Part shown: positions 10,688 through 22,754 of the stretch, one piece after another | Layout of the letters: each line of letters opens with the position of its first letter | Position numbering within the stretch: the stretch's first letter is position 1 | Source of the DNA: Brasenia schreberi | Lineage: Eukaryota; Streptophyta; Magnoliopsida; Nymphaeales; Cabombaceae | DNA: 64,000 bases | Assembly (NCBI GenBank): GCA_036023115.1 | Contig: JAYKKT010000086.1 | Location: forward strand, 10,927,501-10,991,500 | Direction of reading: 5' to 3' | Program-made: the position numbers and the translations under genes | The notes under the pieces: model-generated | The model's input: the letters and a program-made list of their open reading frames with translations, nothing else | Told to the model about the DNA's origin: nothing | Database searches by the model: none

Positions 10688-11034
10688 ATGAGTGGTCATA
10701 AAAGAAAAGACCGTATACATAATGAGGTTATTAGAAAAAAATTATGTGTGGCACCAATAGAGGATAAAATGAGAGAATATTGTTTAAAATGGTTTGGACA
10801 TATAGAAAAAAGATCAAAAGAAGAACATGTACGAAGGTATGAAAAACTAGATTTTGAAAGTATTAAAAGAGGTAGAGGACAACCATAAAGTGTTGGAAAG
10901 AAACAATAAAGAATGATCTAGCATATTGTGAGTTAACTACTAACATGGCACATAATAGGGACCTGTGGAAACAAAGAATCCATGTAGCCGACCCCATCTA
11001 ATATGGGAAAAGGCTCAGTTGTTGTTTGTTTGTA
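10669..11034 (+). pseudogene. RTE-type LINE, 3' end of reverse transcriptase ORF
   Basis: The translation MSGHKRKDRIHNEVIRKK... LKWFGHIEKRSKEEHVRRYE... RGRGQP... continuing past a stop to DLWKQRIHVADPI is the C-terminus typical of plant RTE-clade non-LTR retrotransposons. It is followed by a TTG-rich tail (GTTGTTTGTTTG). It is 5'-truncated, as most LINE copies are, and contains stops. It sits in what was proteasome intron DNA. Confidence 0.75.
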
Positions 11035-11378
11035 GCAATTGGAAAATGCAGCAAACACAATTCAGAAGATGACAAAGGAGATCGGCAGATCTTGAGACTG
11101 CCGCCTCTCTTCTTTCTTTCTTCTATTCCAAGAAAACTTCAATCAATCTGTTGATAGGGTTTTCACCCTTTTAAGTACCAGCATTACAAGATACTAATTT
11201 ACATATATGCCATTAATGCGGCTTATTTAAAGCTACCTTTAAAAACAACACTTAAGGTATGTAACAATAGAAAATTAAAAGAAGCAAATCTTGATATCAA
11301 ATATGGATATGACTCATGGACAGTCACGATCATCTCTTTGAATCCTTACACGCTTCGACCTTTTTTATGCTCTCAACA
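11035..11378 (-). repeat. Probable 3' LTR of copia remnant (minus strand)
   Basis: On the minus strand a purine tract (CTTGAGGGGGAG, 11379-11390) is followed by TGTTGAGAGC, the usual layout of PPT plus 3' LTR start in copia elements. The far end is uncertain; I placed it next to the LINE tail. Confidence 0.5.
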
Positions 11379-11390
11379 CTCCCCCTCAAG

Positions 11391-12690
11391 TTGGGTACAT
11401 TGACTATCTGACTTCACATGTTTAACCTAAATTTTTTTAGTACACACGCTGTCCCGTATAAAGTGACAATCGATTTCAATATGTTTTGTTCTCTCATGAT
11501 ACACGAGATTTGATGATGTCTGAATTGTTGCTTTACTATCACAATATATAGGAATCATGTCTTCTACAAGTAGGTTGATTTTCATTAATAAGGAACACAA
11601 CCACTTCCTTCACATATTCTTGAAGCAATCACTCTATATTCTGCCTCAATTGTCGACCTAGCCACAACCGAATGTTTCTTACTTTTCTATGATACTATAT
11701 TGCCTTCAACTAGAGTTATATATCCAATAGTTGATTTTCTATCTTCTAGGGAACCTGCCCAATCAACATCTATGTAAATTTCAATTTTTGTGTGACCATT
11801 AGTTTTATACATTACTCCATATCCTGGAGTAGTTTTCAGGTATCTGAGTATATGAAAAATTGCATCCATATGGTGCTTGGAAGTTGACTACATAAACAAA
11901 CTTACTATGCTTACTGCATATGCTATATCTAGGCGAGTGAGTTAAATATATCAACCCCATCCTTTATTTGTAACTTATGGTTTACATCCATGGGAGTATA
12001 TAGATTCACTTACAATTTTCCATCTTAATATCTCGTAACAAATCCAAAGTATACTTTCTTTAATTTAAACAAATATAAGTACCTGAGTAAGCTACTTCAA
12101 TGCCCAAGTAGTATAGCTTTCTGAGGTCCTTATGTTAAATAACTAATGGAGATCTTGCTTTAGTCTTTGGATTTCCTCGATGTCATCCCTTATCACTATA
12201 TGTCATCAACATAGAGTAACAATGCTAATTTTTATCTCTTCTTAAAGAATAATGTATGATCACTCACACTCTTTTTATACCCCTAATTGAAATACTTTTG
12301 CTGAATTTTTTGAACCATACTCTAGGAGACTGTTTCAGCTAAATCGCCTTATTTACTCTGCATACTTTATTTCCTTGATTTGAGTAACCAGATGACAACT
12401 CCATATTGACTTCTTCTTTGAGCTCTCCTTGCAAGAATATGTTTTTCACATCTAGCTGCCACATGATCCAATTTTTTGGGCAGCCACACTAATGATAACC
12501 CGTATTGATGTGAGTTTTGCCATTAGGGCAAATGTCTCCTCATAGTCAATCCCGTATGACTATAACCGCAAGCTACTAGTCTCACTTTATATCTCTCTAA
12601 TGTCCTATCTGCAAGAGTTTGGTCTTCGTTGATTCCTTCACTTGTAATATTCATGGGAAGAACTGACTCTTCCATACTAGAATATGAAAA
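11391..12690 (-). pseudogene. Ty1/copia reverse transcriptase-RNase H remnant
   Basis: On the minus strand the RNase H part reads AIFHILRYLKTTPGYGVMYK and later WAGSLEDRKSTIGYI (11687-11869). Upstream, broken frames give pieces of copia RT such as DYEETFALMAKLTSIRV, an equivalent of the DVKNAFL motif, and a VDD catalytic box near 12195-12215. Many stops and shifts are present. Gag and integrase are missing; the fragment is cut on its 5' side near 12690-12774, before the inserted LTR C. This is a dead copy. Confidence 0.75.
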
Positions 12691-12774
12691 TTCAATGCGT
12701 TTTTGGAAGTGGTTTCAAAAAAGGTTACACCCATCGAGATATACTTCCTATGAAAATTTTTCAAAGAAAGTGTT
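12691..12774. other. Short junction stretch before LTR C
   Basis: This may be copia linker sequence on the minus strand. Nothing else is recognised. GTGTT (12770-12774) is the left flank of LTR C. Confidence 0.3.
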
Positions 12775-13315
12775 TGTAGATGCAGAAAATTCCCGCTCCT
12801 GGTTCTTAGGCCGGAAGCGAACCTTTTCGTGTGCCTAAGTCCTAATTTAAGCAAAAGGGCGTGCCAACTAGCTTACTTAAGCTAGCGAAGATATATTTTA
12901 AACCTGACTCCTAACGTGGCGACTGTGAGCAAGCAAGCTCTTGTCGTCGCAGACCTTCTTGCACCGATGCGCAAGGGTCAGTCTGTACGCTTTTAAAATC
13001 GAGTTTTTGAGTGTAAGAACCTACGAAAACGGTTTGAGGTGTTTGATTCAGGTTGTTTTGTATGACTTTCAGATTTTATTTCACGTGGATTTGCACGTGC
13101 CTAAGTCTTTCTTTTTTAACCCTTTTTGGGCCAACTAGGTGTGTGTTATGAACACTCAGCCTAAGTGGGGCGACTTTTGAGCGGGAGTATGGGGTTTGCT
13201 TTGATGCAATATGCGTCCTAACTCATGGTATGGCGTATATGCAATGCAAACTCATGCAACTCCAAAGGGAAAACCCGAATTTAAAAGACAATGCCTAAGG
13301 GAAATGACTTGTAAT
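12775..13315 (-). repeat. LTR fragment C (Tat LTR, 3' end), reverse orientation
   Basis: The sequence is the reverse complement of the last 540 bp of a Tat LTR like the 5' LTR of A. From left to right it holds the TGTAGA end, the tract matching AAGAACCAGGAGCGGGAA, both U5 hairpins, and the GCATTGTCTTTTAAATTCGG region. It is cut off at 13315 exactly where element B starts, so B inserted into it. The remainder is not found after B and was presumably deleted. Confidence 0.85.
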
Positions 13316-16144
13316 TGTAAACACCCTAAAATCCAAATATTTTCCAAAACCAAATGCCTGGTTCGAAAATCAGCCCAAAAAGACAAGTTTGGAGATTTCA
13401 AAAACTCAGGAACTCAAACCCTTCAAAACTCTATTTTCCAAACCTGTTCGAAACATAAAAAAATCTTAAAAGTGGACGAAAGTCCTATTTTTACAAAAGA
13501 CCAGACGAATAGATGAAGCCTGGCTCAAGACAGTTACAAAAGATTCAAAAAGCTCAAAGGTCAAGCCCAGCCCGATGAAAAGTGAATTTCAAAGACGAAA
13601 AAGGAGCCCAGGCCACAAGTGTACTTCAAGACTGAATCATCGAAGGCCAAGCCGAAAGCACATCTGAAATCACGAGCAATCCAAGTCAAAAAAACAAAAG
13701 AAACAGTTGAAACAGAGTCCAGAAAGACGAAAAGAAGCTCAGACGATGAAATGGGAAAAAACCCTGCTTAAGACGGATCGTTGATAAACTCAAGGCCCGC
13801 ACGAAGCGTTAGACTCAAGACGCCAAGAAGGAGAGAAGAAGAAAATTTTTTGGATCAAATCTGGATCCAAATATCCAAATCCAGACCCAAGATCCAGATC
13901 CAAACAAGACTTGGATTGGATCCGGATTTTAGAATTAATACAGGATCCATATCCACATAAGAGGCCTATAAAAGGACGTGAGGGGCTGGTGAGAAGAGGC
14001 TGCAAAAATTTTTCTTGTTTCACGTCTTTGCTTGGGTTGGAGAGAGAGAGAGTGAGAGAGGAAAAGCAAGTCAAGGAAAATGGCTTGACTTGGCTTTTCC
14101 ATTATGGGCTGAACATGTGGGTGTATGTTGTGGGTTGTTCTTTTGATGTCACGCAACGCTTGGTGTTGTAACAAGATGGAATCTGGCAGCTTGGATGGTT
14201 CTCTCAAGGCGTGAAGGATGGGTGCGTGGAACCAATAGGAGCTGGACGGTTTTTCCTAACTAAGGTTAGTCCCTAAAGCACTAAACTAAGCCTCTCTTTC
14301 CCTAACCCTCCAAACTACCCAAACCATACTCCCTAAAAACTAACAAAGCTCGGCCAAAGTGCTGACCGAGCCTTGCCAAAACTCATCCTATTCTACCCAA
14401 AAACCCATCCCAAACAAAACCACCTAAGCTCGGCCAATATCTGGCCGAGCTTTTCCTAGGTCTACCCCATTAACCATTTTAAATCTTGGTCTTAAACCCT
14501 CCCTTAAACCCTTGCCATTCAACCTAAAAGGCCTAACCAAACCGAGTGCCTAATGCACTCGATTCCCATAGTCACCCACACTCATCGAGCTTGGCCACTA
14601 GCTGGCTGAATATTGGCCTAAAACTACCTAAGCCACCCACTAAATCCTATCCAAATGGCCACCATTTGGCCGAGCATTCACTTAGAACCTGGCTTTCAAA
14701 ACCTACCTAAGACCATCTACCCAGCTCGGCCACCATTTGGTCGAGCATTGCCTTAGCAACCTTACCTTAGGTTCGTACCTTAAAACCTTCCATTAAACTC
14801 CTAAAGCCTTAACCTCCTACCTTAGCTAAAACTCTACCTAAGCCAATCCTAAAAACTACCTAGATCAGCCATCCTTGTGTAGAGCATTCCCTTATACCAT
14901 TTCCTTAGAACCCCACCTAAGATCATTCCCAACACACCAACCCAACTCGGCCACCCTTTGGCCGAGTATCCCCTTAGGACCTTGGCTTAACTCTTACCCA
15001 AGACCACTCATTTAGACCTAGCCTAGACCCGAGATTAGGATCAACACCCCACGCACCTGATCGATTCGCAGGGAGAGGTCCATCCAACAGTTGTACCTAA
15101 GGTCGGATTCCATTGATAAGAAAAAAAGTCTAAGCAGACGACGTGTAAGTGCTCGAACCTGATCTTTTACATTGATTTAAGTTTCAATTAAATTCGATAC
15201 GGGGTTGTAATAATGGAGCGTAGCCTCCCCTCGAGATGTAATATTATGGTTTGAAACACGAATCACACATGTACACTCGAGCCTTTCCGCTCTTATCTGC
15301 ACACCTTTTGCACACAAAACGGGCCTCAACAGCCCATAGGATATAGCTCTATTTATATACATTCAGTTGGGTTTTAAGGTTCAAGTCGTGTGAGTTGTCT
15401 TTCATTTTATACACTCAAAACACTCACTCACATTGAGCCTTTCCGCTCTTACATATATATACGTATTTCCCCTTTCAGCTGGGTTTTTAAGGTTCAAGTC
15501 GTGTGAGTTGCCTTTCAATTTATACACTCAAAGCACTCACGCACATTGAGCCTTCTCGCTCTTAAGATATAGCTATATATATTTTCCCTTCCACATCTAA
15601 GATATAGCCATATTTCCCTTTCTGCTATTTCCCTTCTGCTATGTCTTTAAATTTCGGGTTTTCCCTTCAAGTTGTGTGAGTTTGCATTGCATATCCGCCA
15701 CACTCGAGATAGGGAGCATACTTGCATCGAACCAAATTGATAAAAACGTGTAGAACTTGCCTTAAATCGAGCACTAGATGAACACGACTACACGCCAAAA
15801 TTAGCTAAAACCCAAGAGACATAGCAGCGCGTAGATCCTATGTATAAAAGTTGCAAATTTGACAAAACCAATCGATAAAACACTTTCAAAGTTTTCAAAA
15901 GAGTCGTGTTTGGGTAAAATTGAGTTTTCCAAAAGCGTACAGACTGACCCTTGCGCGCCGGTGCAAGAAAGTCTGCGATGAAAAGAACCCACTTGTCCAC
16001 AGTCGCCCCGAAAGTCAGATATTTTCAAAAATTACTTCGCTAGTTTGAGGAAGCTAGCTGGCACGCCCTTTTTAAACGACGTAAGCACAAAAAGATTCGC
16101 TTAAAGCCTAAGAAACCCGGAGACGAGGATTTTCCGTGTCTACA
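13316..16144 (+). repeat. 5' LTR of element B (2829 bp)
   Basis: TGTAAACACC at the start and GTGTCTACA at the end. The TATA box (TATAAAAG) is at 13967, GTTAGT at 14265, GTAAGT at 15145, and U5 hairpins at about 15938-15975 and 16041-16058. It has a long non-coding leader with repeated CTCGGCCA-type motifs (14340-14960), which is unlike the other LTRs here. Only about two copies of the 110-bp tandem unit are present. Confidence 0.9.
13967..13974 (+). promoter_or_regulatory. TATA box of element B LTR
   Basis: TATAAAAG lies about 650 bp into the LTR. It matches the position of TATA elements in the D LTRs relative to the downstream leader. Confidence 0.6.
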
Positions 16145-16148
16145 GATT

Positions 16149-16166
16149 TGGCACGCCCAGTGGGAC
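16149..16166 (+). promoter_or_regulatory. Primer-binding site, element B
   Basis: TGGCACGCCCAGTGGGAC starts 4 nt after the LTR end. It starts with the expected TGG (complement of tRNA CCA). The rest resembles, but is not identical to, the Lys-tRNA-type PBS known in other Tat elements. The exact tRNA is unassigned. Confidence 0.65.
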
Positions 16167-16290
16167 GTGGGTCTTTAGGAAAAATCGATACAAACAAACC
16201 AAATCTCTAAAAAAATCATTTTTTCAAAGAAAAGTGTTTTAACTCTTTGTCTTCTTGCATTTCATAGTTGGATTTAAAAGCGTCAGAGTC

Positions 16291-19147
16291 ATGTCGAGTT
16301 CAGACTCCAATGAAGTGTCTAGCCGGTTCTCATGCTCTTCAAGTTCTCATTCTAGAAGATCTTTGAAAAATCGAAAACAAAAAGAGGAAGAGTTAAGAAG
16401 AGAATACGAGGCCAAGGTCGCTGCTCTCAGCCAAGCTGATTCGTGTTCGTCACATGGCGAACCAATAAAAGCCAAAAAGAAGTTTGGAAAAACTCGTAAA
16501 CACAAGGAGACCTCCGAGATGGAAGGCAACCAATACCTCGATTCCTTCACTCACAAGGATCGTAAAGCCCTACAGCAGTTGCTGAAGGGGCAAAATAGAG
16601 AGGAAACAACGTACGTCCTATCTGATTTTCTCCCTTTAGATTACGAAACAGACAGTGACGATGAAATACCAAATTTCCATCGGTATGATGGCACGGGAGA
16701 CCCTAGGTCTCACCTACAGCTTTTCTCTCGTTGAGCCCACAAGAAAAAGGACTCGATGAAATGGGTGTATTGGTTCCCCTTATCCCTCAAAGGCACAGCT
16801 TCTAAATGGCTGGCTTCCTACGATTTGAGCCAGTTCGCAACTTTTGAAGAGTTGGCGAACTGCTTCATGCAAAGATTTTCACACAACGTAGAAGTCATGC
16901 CTACATTGAACACTTTGAGGGATACGAAGCAAGGTATGAACGAAGATGTGCATACATTTATCGTTCGATGGAGGTCTCTCCTTGGGCAAGTACGAGAACC
17001 CATATCCGAACGATGCGCAGTAATGCTCATCCTGGACAATTTCAAAACTGAATTAAAAACTCTTCTTTCTTTACATGAAATCTCTACTTTCCACAAATTA
17101 ATTAAAAAAGCATCTCTTTTTGAGACAAATTTGAAAAAGGGGGTTTACGACCACCTGTGGAAAGGGAGCGTAAATTCAAAGACTCGCTTGGAAAAGCCCG
17201 GCAATTACGGGCTACCCACCATGGACAAAGAGGAAAAACTCCACAAGATCGCCAATGTCCGGGTAGATCCAAGGCTGGCGAGCACTTCAAAGAATTTCGA
17301 AAATTTTGAAAACAGAAAAGACAAAAAAAGACAAAAAAATACAAAAACCATTTGAAAAATGGGAGTACACTCCGCTAGGGCAACCTGTGTCGGAGGTCCT
17401 AGACCTCCTACTCGCCCAAGGCATGATCGAACTCCCTGAAATCCCCGAGAGAATCACTTCCAAAGGGAGGTTTTTAAATCGATTCTGTAAGTATCATCGG
17501 CTCAAAGGCCATGATACAAAGCAGTGTTTTTCCCTCCTAAACCAAATCGAGAACTTGATAGCAGAGGGCCGACTCCAGGTCACTGAGGAACCGGAGCCTG
17601 CCCAAGCTATTTTCAAAGAACCCTTCCCCAATCACGCAAGTACCAATGGGAAGGGCAAAGAGGTATGTGCTCTCACGATTTCAAAGAGTCTAGCGCGTAC
17701 ATATAAGTTTGGTTTTTCCACTTGTGCATCTACACTCATCCTTCATAGGAAACCTACCCAAGTAGTGATTCGGGGACCACCAAGAGTTCCGTCTCCGATT
17801 AAACTAGTTTTGAAAATTCAAGGTGCTCCAAAACAGTCGATTAGAGCCATCTCAAGCGCGAACCCTAGGTTGATCGTGGGGGAAGTGACAAGATCCAAGA
17901 AGATCTATCAACCCCCACATCTACAAAATGCTAAAAAAGTGGTCAGTATGCCTGGCCCTTCAAAAGCATATATTCCTGGAGTTCTGCCCAAAACGTACAA
18001 AGGAAAAGTCATTTTGAACTTGTATGATTTCGAAAACCATCTTTCAAAGATTCCCATTAACATGTCCATCCTAGAGCTGATACAAACCTTGCCTAGGCAT
18101 AGACTCATGTTAGAGAATTTTAGAAAGAGCAAAGGTTAGTTCGGACATAACCCCAGAATCCTTGTCCAATCAAGTGGCGTCCATAGGTGCAAAAACACCT
18201 ATCATGTTTTTGGAAGAGGATCTCGAAAGACCCTACGAAACCCATAATCAGGCCCTACACATCGAGGTGGTATTGAATCACCACTCTCTAGATAGGTGTC
18301 TAGTTGACGGGGGAGGAGGGCTCAACATCCTTCCGCTTCACATAGCACATCAGATTGGAGTCACATTGACTTCCATGAACCCAAGCCCCATCGTAATCAC
18401 TGGATACGATGGAAATGCATCCAAACCTTTGGGATCCGTTGAACTTCCCATGGAAACGGGAGGGATAGCTCACGTGGGGGTATTCCATATCTTAGACATC
18501 CATCCCCACTACAACCTATTGCTGGGAAGGCCTTGGATACACAGCCTGCATGCTGTGCCGTCCAACTTCCATAGGTGTGTCAAAATCCCTTTTGAAAATC
18601 AAGTCATTATAATCCTAAGTGAGAGTCATCCACAGCTTCACGGGATTCAAAATTCCCCATGCTTTTCAAGTTCCCGGGCCTACGAGGCCAACTCAGGGCA
18701 AACCATGGTCGAGCCACCAAAGCTCACCCTTCAAATACCTAGGTCGTACACATCCAGGGGTCGCCCAAGGCTGGCCCACTCAAAACACTAACCATCCCAA
18801 GAAAATCCAAGCGTCAACTGTTCCCAAAACCCCTGAACAGAAAGCCTTATGTGCATAACATGGATGATAGCAAGTTCCAGGATCACAAATTATATGAAAA
18901 CTTTTCCAAAAACAAAAAGTCGTGGAACATGTTATTAAACATGGGGTATATACCATACAAAAGTCTAGGGGCATAAAATCAGGGTCTCATAGAACCCATC
19001 TTGCCCAAAGACAACCAAAGCCGACATGGGATCGGCTATACTCCCAGAATACCGCCAGAACCACCCCCTGTGACCGCCTGGGTCAAGGGTGCCCTGGAGC
19101 CTACCCAAGCAGAAACCTACGATTTAGATCTCTTGTTCGGAGTCTAA
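16291..19147 (+). pseudogene. gag-protease ORF of element B (broken)
   Basis: Gag forms the virus-like particle and the protease matures it. The chosen ATG begins MSSSDSNEVSSRFSCSSSSH, the position conserved in D and E. The gag core is clear: IPNFHRYDGTGDPRSHLQLF, WLASYDLSQFATFEEL, RWRSLLGQVREPISE. A CCHC-like knuckle follows (FCKYHRLKGHDTKQC, near 17490-17530). The protease shows RCLVDGGGGLNILPLHIAH (18290-18350) and NLLLGRPWIHSL. Breaks: CGA to TGA at 16732-16734, a frameshift near 17340, a stop at 18137-18139, a shift after about 18700, and CAA to TAA near 18975. The ORF ends in YDLDLLFGV plus a stop at 19147, the same place as in D and E. Confidence 0.88.
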
Positions 19148-19172
19148 CTGGTGGCATTTTTCCTTTGTAGGT
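19148..19172 (+). promoter_or_regulatory. Acceptor-like site between gag-pro stop and pol ATG, element B
   Basis: A pyrimidine-rich run ending TCCTTTGTAG lies 2 nt before ATGATG of pol. The same site is found in D (39899-39923) and E (46650-46674). Pol is in a different frame from gag-pro here. Confidence 0.5.
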
Positions 19173-20862
19173 ATGATGGAAGATCCCTCAATCAAAAATC
19201 CAAAAACATTTGAAAAACTCGAAATTCAAAAAATTGAAAAATCCCAAAAACCAAAAACATTTGAAAAAGGTCAAAAACTCGAAAAAAGAGTTGCTTGTAT
19301 AGTTCCTAAAGTTCTTTCCTTACAAAAATCCAAAAAAATCGAAAATTCGCAAAATACCAAAAACAAAATCTTGTATTTAGCAGCTCCTGATAAAGGTTTT
19401 GAAAGAGAAAAGAATTTCGAAAAGAAAGTCCTCTTCATAAGAGGACCAAAATCTTCAAAACCTATAGAAAATCCAAAACAAAAACCAAGCGTTTGCGAAA
19501 ACTGTGCGTCAAGTCCAAATTCCCTAGGATTTAGAAGTCTTGAGAATGATCAAGGCCCAGAATTGGATTCCCTCAAGGAAGATCCTACTTCTGAGCTCCC
19601 TGAATTTCATAAAATTCTCGATTTTGAAAAACCTTCGAAATCAGTAGGAGGGGATTTTATAGAGATAAACTTAGGGAACGATTTAAAGCTGAAACTCATT
19701 AAGGTAGGCACATGTCTGCATGAGCATGAAAAAGCATCATTCATTGCATTTTTGAAAACCTACGTTGATGTGTTTGCATGGACATATGAATACATGCCGG
19801 GTATAGACCCGAATGTTGTAGAGCATCGTCTTCCCTTAGATTCAGATGCAAAACCCGTAAAACAAAAGCTTAGGAAGATACATCCGAATGTGCATTCACA
19901 AGTCAAAGAGGGTTTAGAAGATCTGTTAAAAGCCGGATTTATAAAACCCATTGCGTATTCTGATTGGTTATCCAATATAGTTGTTCGAAAAACCAGTGGG
20001 AAAATTCGAATATGCATCGATTTCATAAACCTGAATAAAGCCACCCCAAAAGATAATTTCCCTTTACCAAACATTGATTTGATAGTCGATAGTATTGCAA
20101 ATCATGAAATGTTTTCATTCATGGATGGCTATTCAGGATATAACCAAATCAAACTAAGCCCACGAGATCAGGCTAAAACCGCTTTTACAACCCCATGGGG
20201 CACGTACTGCTATACGGTCATGCCCTTTGGTTTGAAAAATGCTGGCGCCACGTACCAGAGAGCTATGACCTCGATCTTTCACGATCAAATTCATGAGCTC
20301 GTAGAGGTATATGTAGATGATCTCCTGGCTAAGTCAAAAACTTGATGCACTCATCTCGAATGCTTACAAAAGATTTTCGAAAGGCTTACACTTTACAACA
20401 TAAAGCTAAACCCTCAAAAGTGCATATTCAGTGTAGAATTTGGTAAGCTCTTAGGATTTATGGTGAGCCAAAGGGGCATAGAAGTCGACCCCTCTAAGTG
20501 TAGAGCCATCATAGACATGACTCCACCCTCCAATCTCAAGCAGATTCGTAGCCTCCAAGGTCACCTACAGTCCATTCGCCGGTTTATCTCAAACCTGGCA
20601 ACTAGATGTGAACCCTTCAACAAGTTGTTGAGAAAGGGTACGAAATTTTTATGGGATGACGAATGCCAAAAATCGTTTGAAAGGTTAAAAGCGTACTTAG
20701 TTAATCCCCCTGTTTTAAACCCTCCAAAACTAGGAAAACCTCTTCTACTTTACATTTCTGTGCATGCGAATGCCTTGGGAGCTCTCTTAGCTCAATACGA
20801 GGATGACACTCACAAGAATGTACCATATACTATCTTTCAAAATGATTTAAAGTACCATCACT
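19173..20862 (+). pseudogene. pol of element B: reverse transcriptase and start of RNase H (broken)
   Basis: The ORF opens with a Lys-rich leader of about 110 residues, then RT. Visible motifs are VEHRLPLDSDAKPVKQKLRK, GFIKPIAYSDWLSNIVV, INLNKATPKDNFPLPNID, FSFMDGYSGYNQIKL, MPFGLKNAGATYQRAM and the YVDDLLAKSK catalytic box near 20310-20340. CGA has become TGA right after it (20343-20345). A frame opens again at 20460 (thumb, then LLLYISVHANALGALLAQYE of the first RNase H). About 220 bp of that RNase H is deleted near 20835 compared with D. RT copies the element RNA into cDNA; this copy cannot. Confidence 0.88.
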
Positions 20863-22754
20863 AGGTCTCCATTAAGGGGCAAGCCCTAGCAGACTACGTG
20901 GCTGACTCCCCCCTAGAAGATGCGTATCCCACACTCAATGAAATGCCTGATGAAGGCATATTGCAAAACCATTTCCAAAACCACATTTTGGCAAAATCTT
21001 TCGAAAACCAAGTATGGAAGATGCACTTCGACGGGGCACGAAACCAACGAGGGGCAGGTGCCGGGATCATCCTCGTATCCCCAGAAAAGGAAGAGATCCC
21101 CATAGCAATTCGCCTAGATTTCGAATGTTCCAACAATATAGCCGAGTATGAAGCACTCATACAAGGTTTAAAAGTTTCGAAAACTCTAGGGGCAGCATGC
21201 ATCGAGGTTTTTGGAGATTCCCTCCTTTTTATAAACCAAGTTTTAAAAATTTGGCAAGTTCGGAATGAGAAACTGCTTCCATACCACGAGTTGGCCACTC
21301 GACTGGTCAAGTCGTTCCAATCGTGTACTCTCACACATGTAGGAAGAGAGGATAATGGCGTCGCTGATGCCCTCTCATTCTTGGGTTCAGCCCTAAGGGT
21401 CGATCCCACTTTGGGAACCAGACCCCTTGAAATATGGCACTCACCCACTCCTTCCATACACGATTTACAAATTTGCCAAAATAACCCTGATTCTGATGAA
21501 AAACCTTGGTTTTATGACATAAAGAATTTTTTAGAAAATGAGGGATTCACTGAGGATGCCACATCTAAAGATAAGGCATTCATCCGAAAAATTTCCACCC
21601 GATACACAATTTTGGGAGGGGTTCTGTACAAAAAGAGTTTTACTGGCGTCTTACTAAGATGCGTCGACCTAGAGGAGGCTAGGACTGTTATGCATGAATT
21701 CCACGATGGAGAATGTGGAGGTCATGTCAATACCAACATGATGGCGATAAAAATACTTAGAGCAGGTTATTTTTGGTCTACCCTAAGAAAGGATTGCCAC
21801 GATCATGTTAGGAAGTGTCACCCGTGTCAAGTGCATGGTCACGCCATTCATATCCCCTCATCATCACTGCATTCCTTGGTCAGCCCCTGGCCATTCACCA
21901 TGTGGGCGGTTGATATCGTAGGACCAATTTTTCCAAAGGCCTCAAACGGACACAGGTTCATTCTAGCAGCCACTGAGTATTTTTCCAAGTGGGTAGAAGC
22001 CGCCTCCCTGACAAATGTCTAGGGGCAACATGTGGTAGCCTTCATTAGGAAAAACATCTTGGCTCGATTTGGAGTTCCAAGAGATCTTGTGTCCGATAAT
22101 GGCACCCCATTTAAAAATGAGCGGATGGTCAAGCTGTGCAACAAGTATGGCATAAATCATCACTTCTGATCGCCTTACTACCCTCAAGGCAATGGCCAAG
22201 CCGAAGCCACCAACAAGACTCTCATCAGCATCGTTGAGAAAACCTTAGAGAAGGGTAGAACATGGCACGAAAAGTTGGATGAAGCTTTATGGGCTTATAG
22301 GACTTCCATCCGCACTCCCACAAATGTCACGCCTTTTGAGTTGGTTTACGGCACAAACGCCGTTCTCCCGATCCATACATGTCTGCATTCATTTCATACA
22401 TCCCTTGCACTCGACCTCCCCCTAGAGATGCTTCAGCATGCTAGGATGGCCGAACTAGATCTATTAGATGAGAAGTGACTCCTTGCTATGGACCATGCTC
22501 ATGCATACCAGCAAAGGATCGCCCGACATTATGAAAAACATATGAAACCTCGCCACTTTAAAGTGGGAGAGCTCGTTTTGAAAATCATCCACCATCGTGG
22601 CCCACATCCACTTGGAAAGTGGCGGCCCAAGTGTGATGGCCCCTACGTCGTGCGTGGAACCACCACGAACAATTCTTATTGGTTAACCGATGTCGAGAGT
22701 AGGAATTTAGCAGATCCTATCAATATTCAGTATTTGAAAAAATATCATGTATAG
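20863..22754 (+). pseudogene. pol of element B: archaeal-type RNase H and integrase (broken)
   Basis: From 20898 the frame gives the second, archaeal-type RNase H (KMHFDGARNQRGAGAGIIL, IAEYEALIQGL, FGDSLLFINQV, DNGVADALSFLGS). It continues into the integrase zinc finger (HEFHDGECGGH...CHPCQVH) and the DDE core (WAVDIVGPIFP, SDNGTPF, QAEATNKTL). A TAG at 22020-22022 and further changes near 22165 break the core. The C-terminal domain (HAYQQRIARHYEKHMKPRHF...) ends at 22754 in YLKKYHV. Having both RNase H types places the family in the Tat group. Confidence 0.9.

Noticed and set aside
17306..18139. A separate 277-codon gene after gag in element B
   Set aside because: It is the continuation of gag with its zinc knuckle after a frameshift near 17340, matching D and E.
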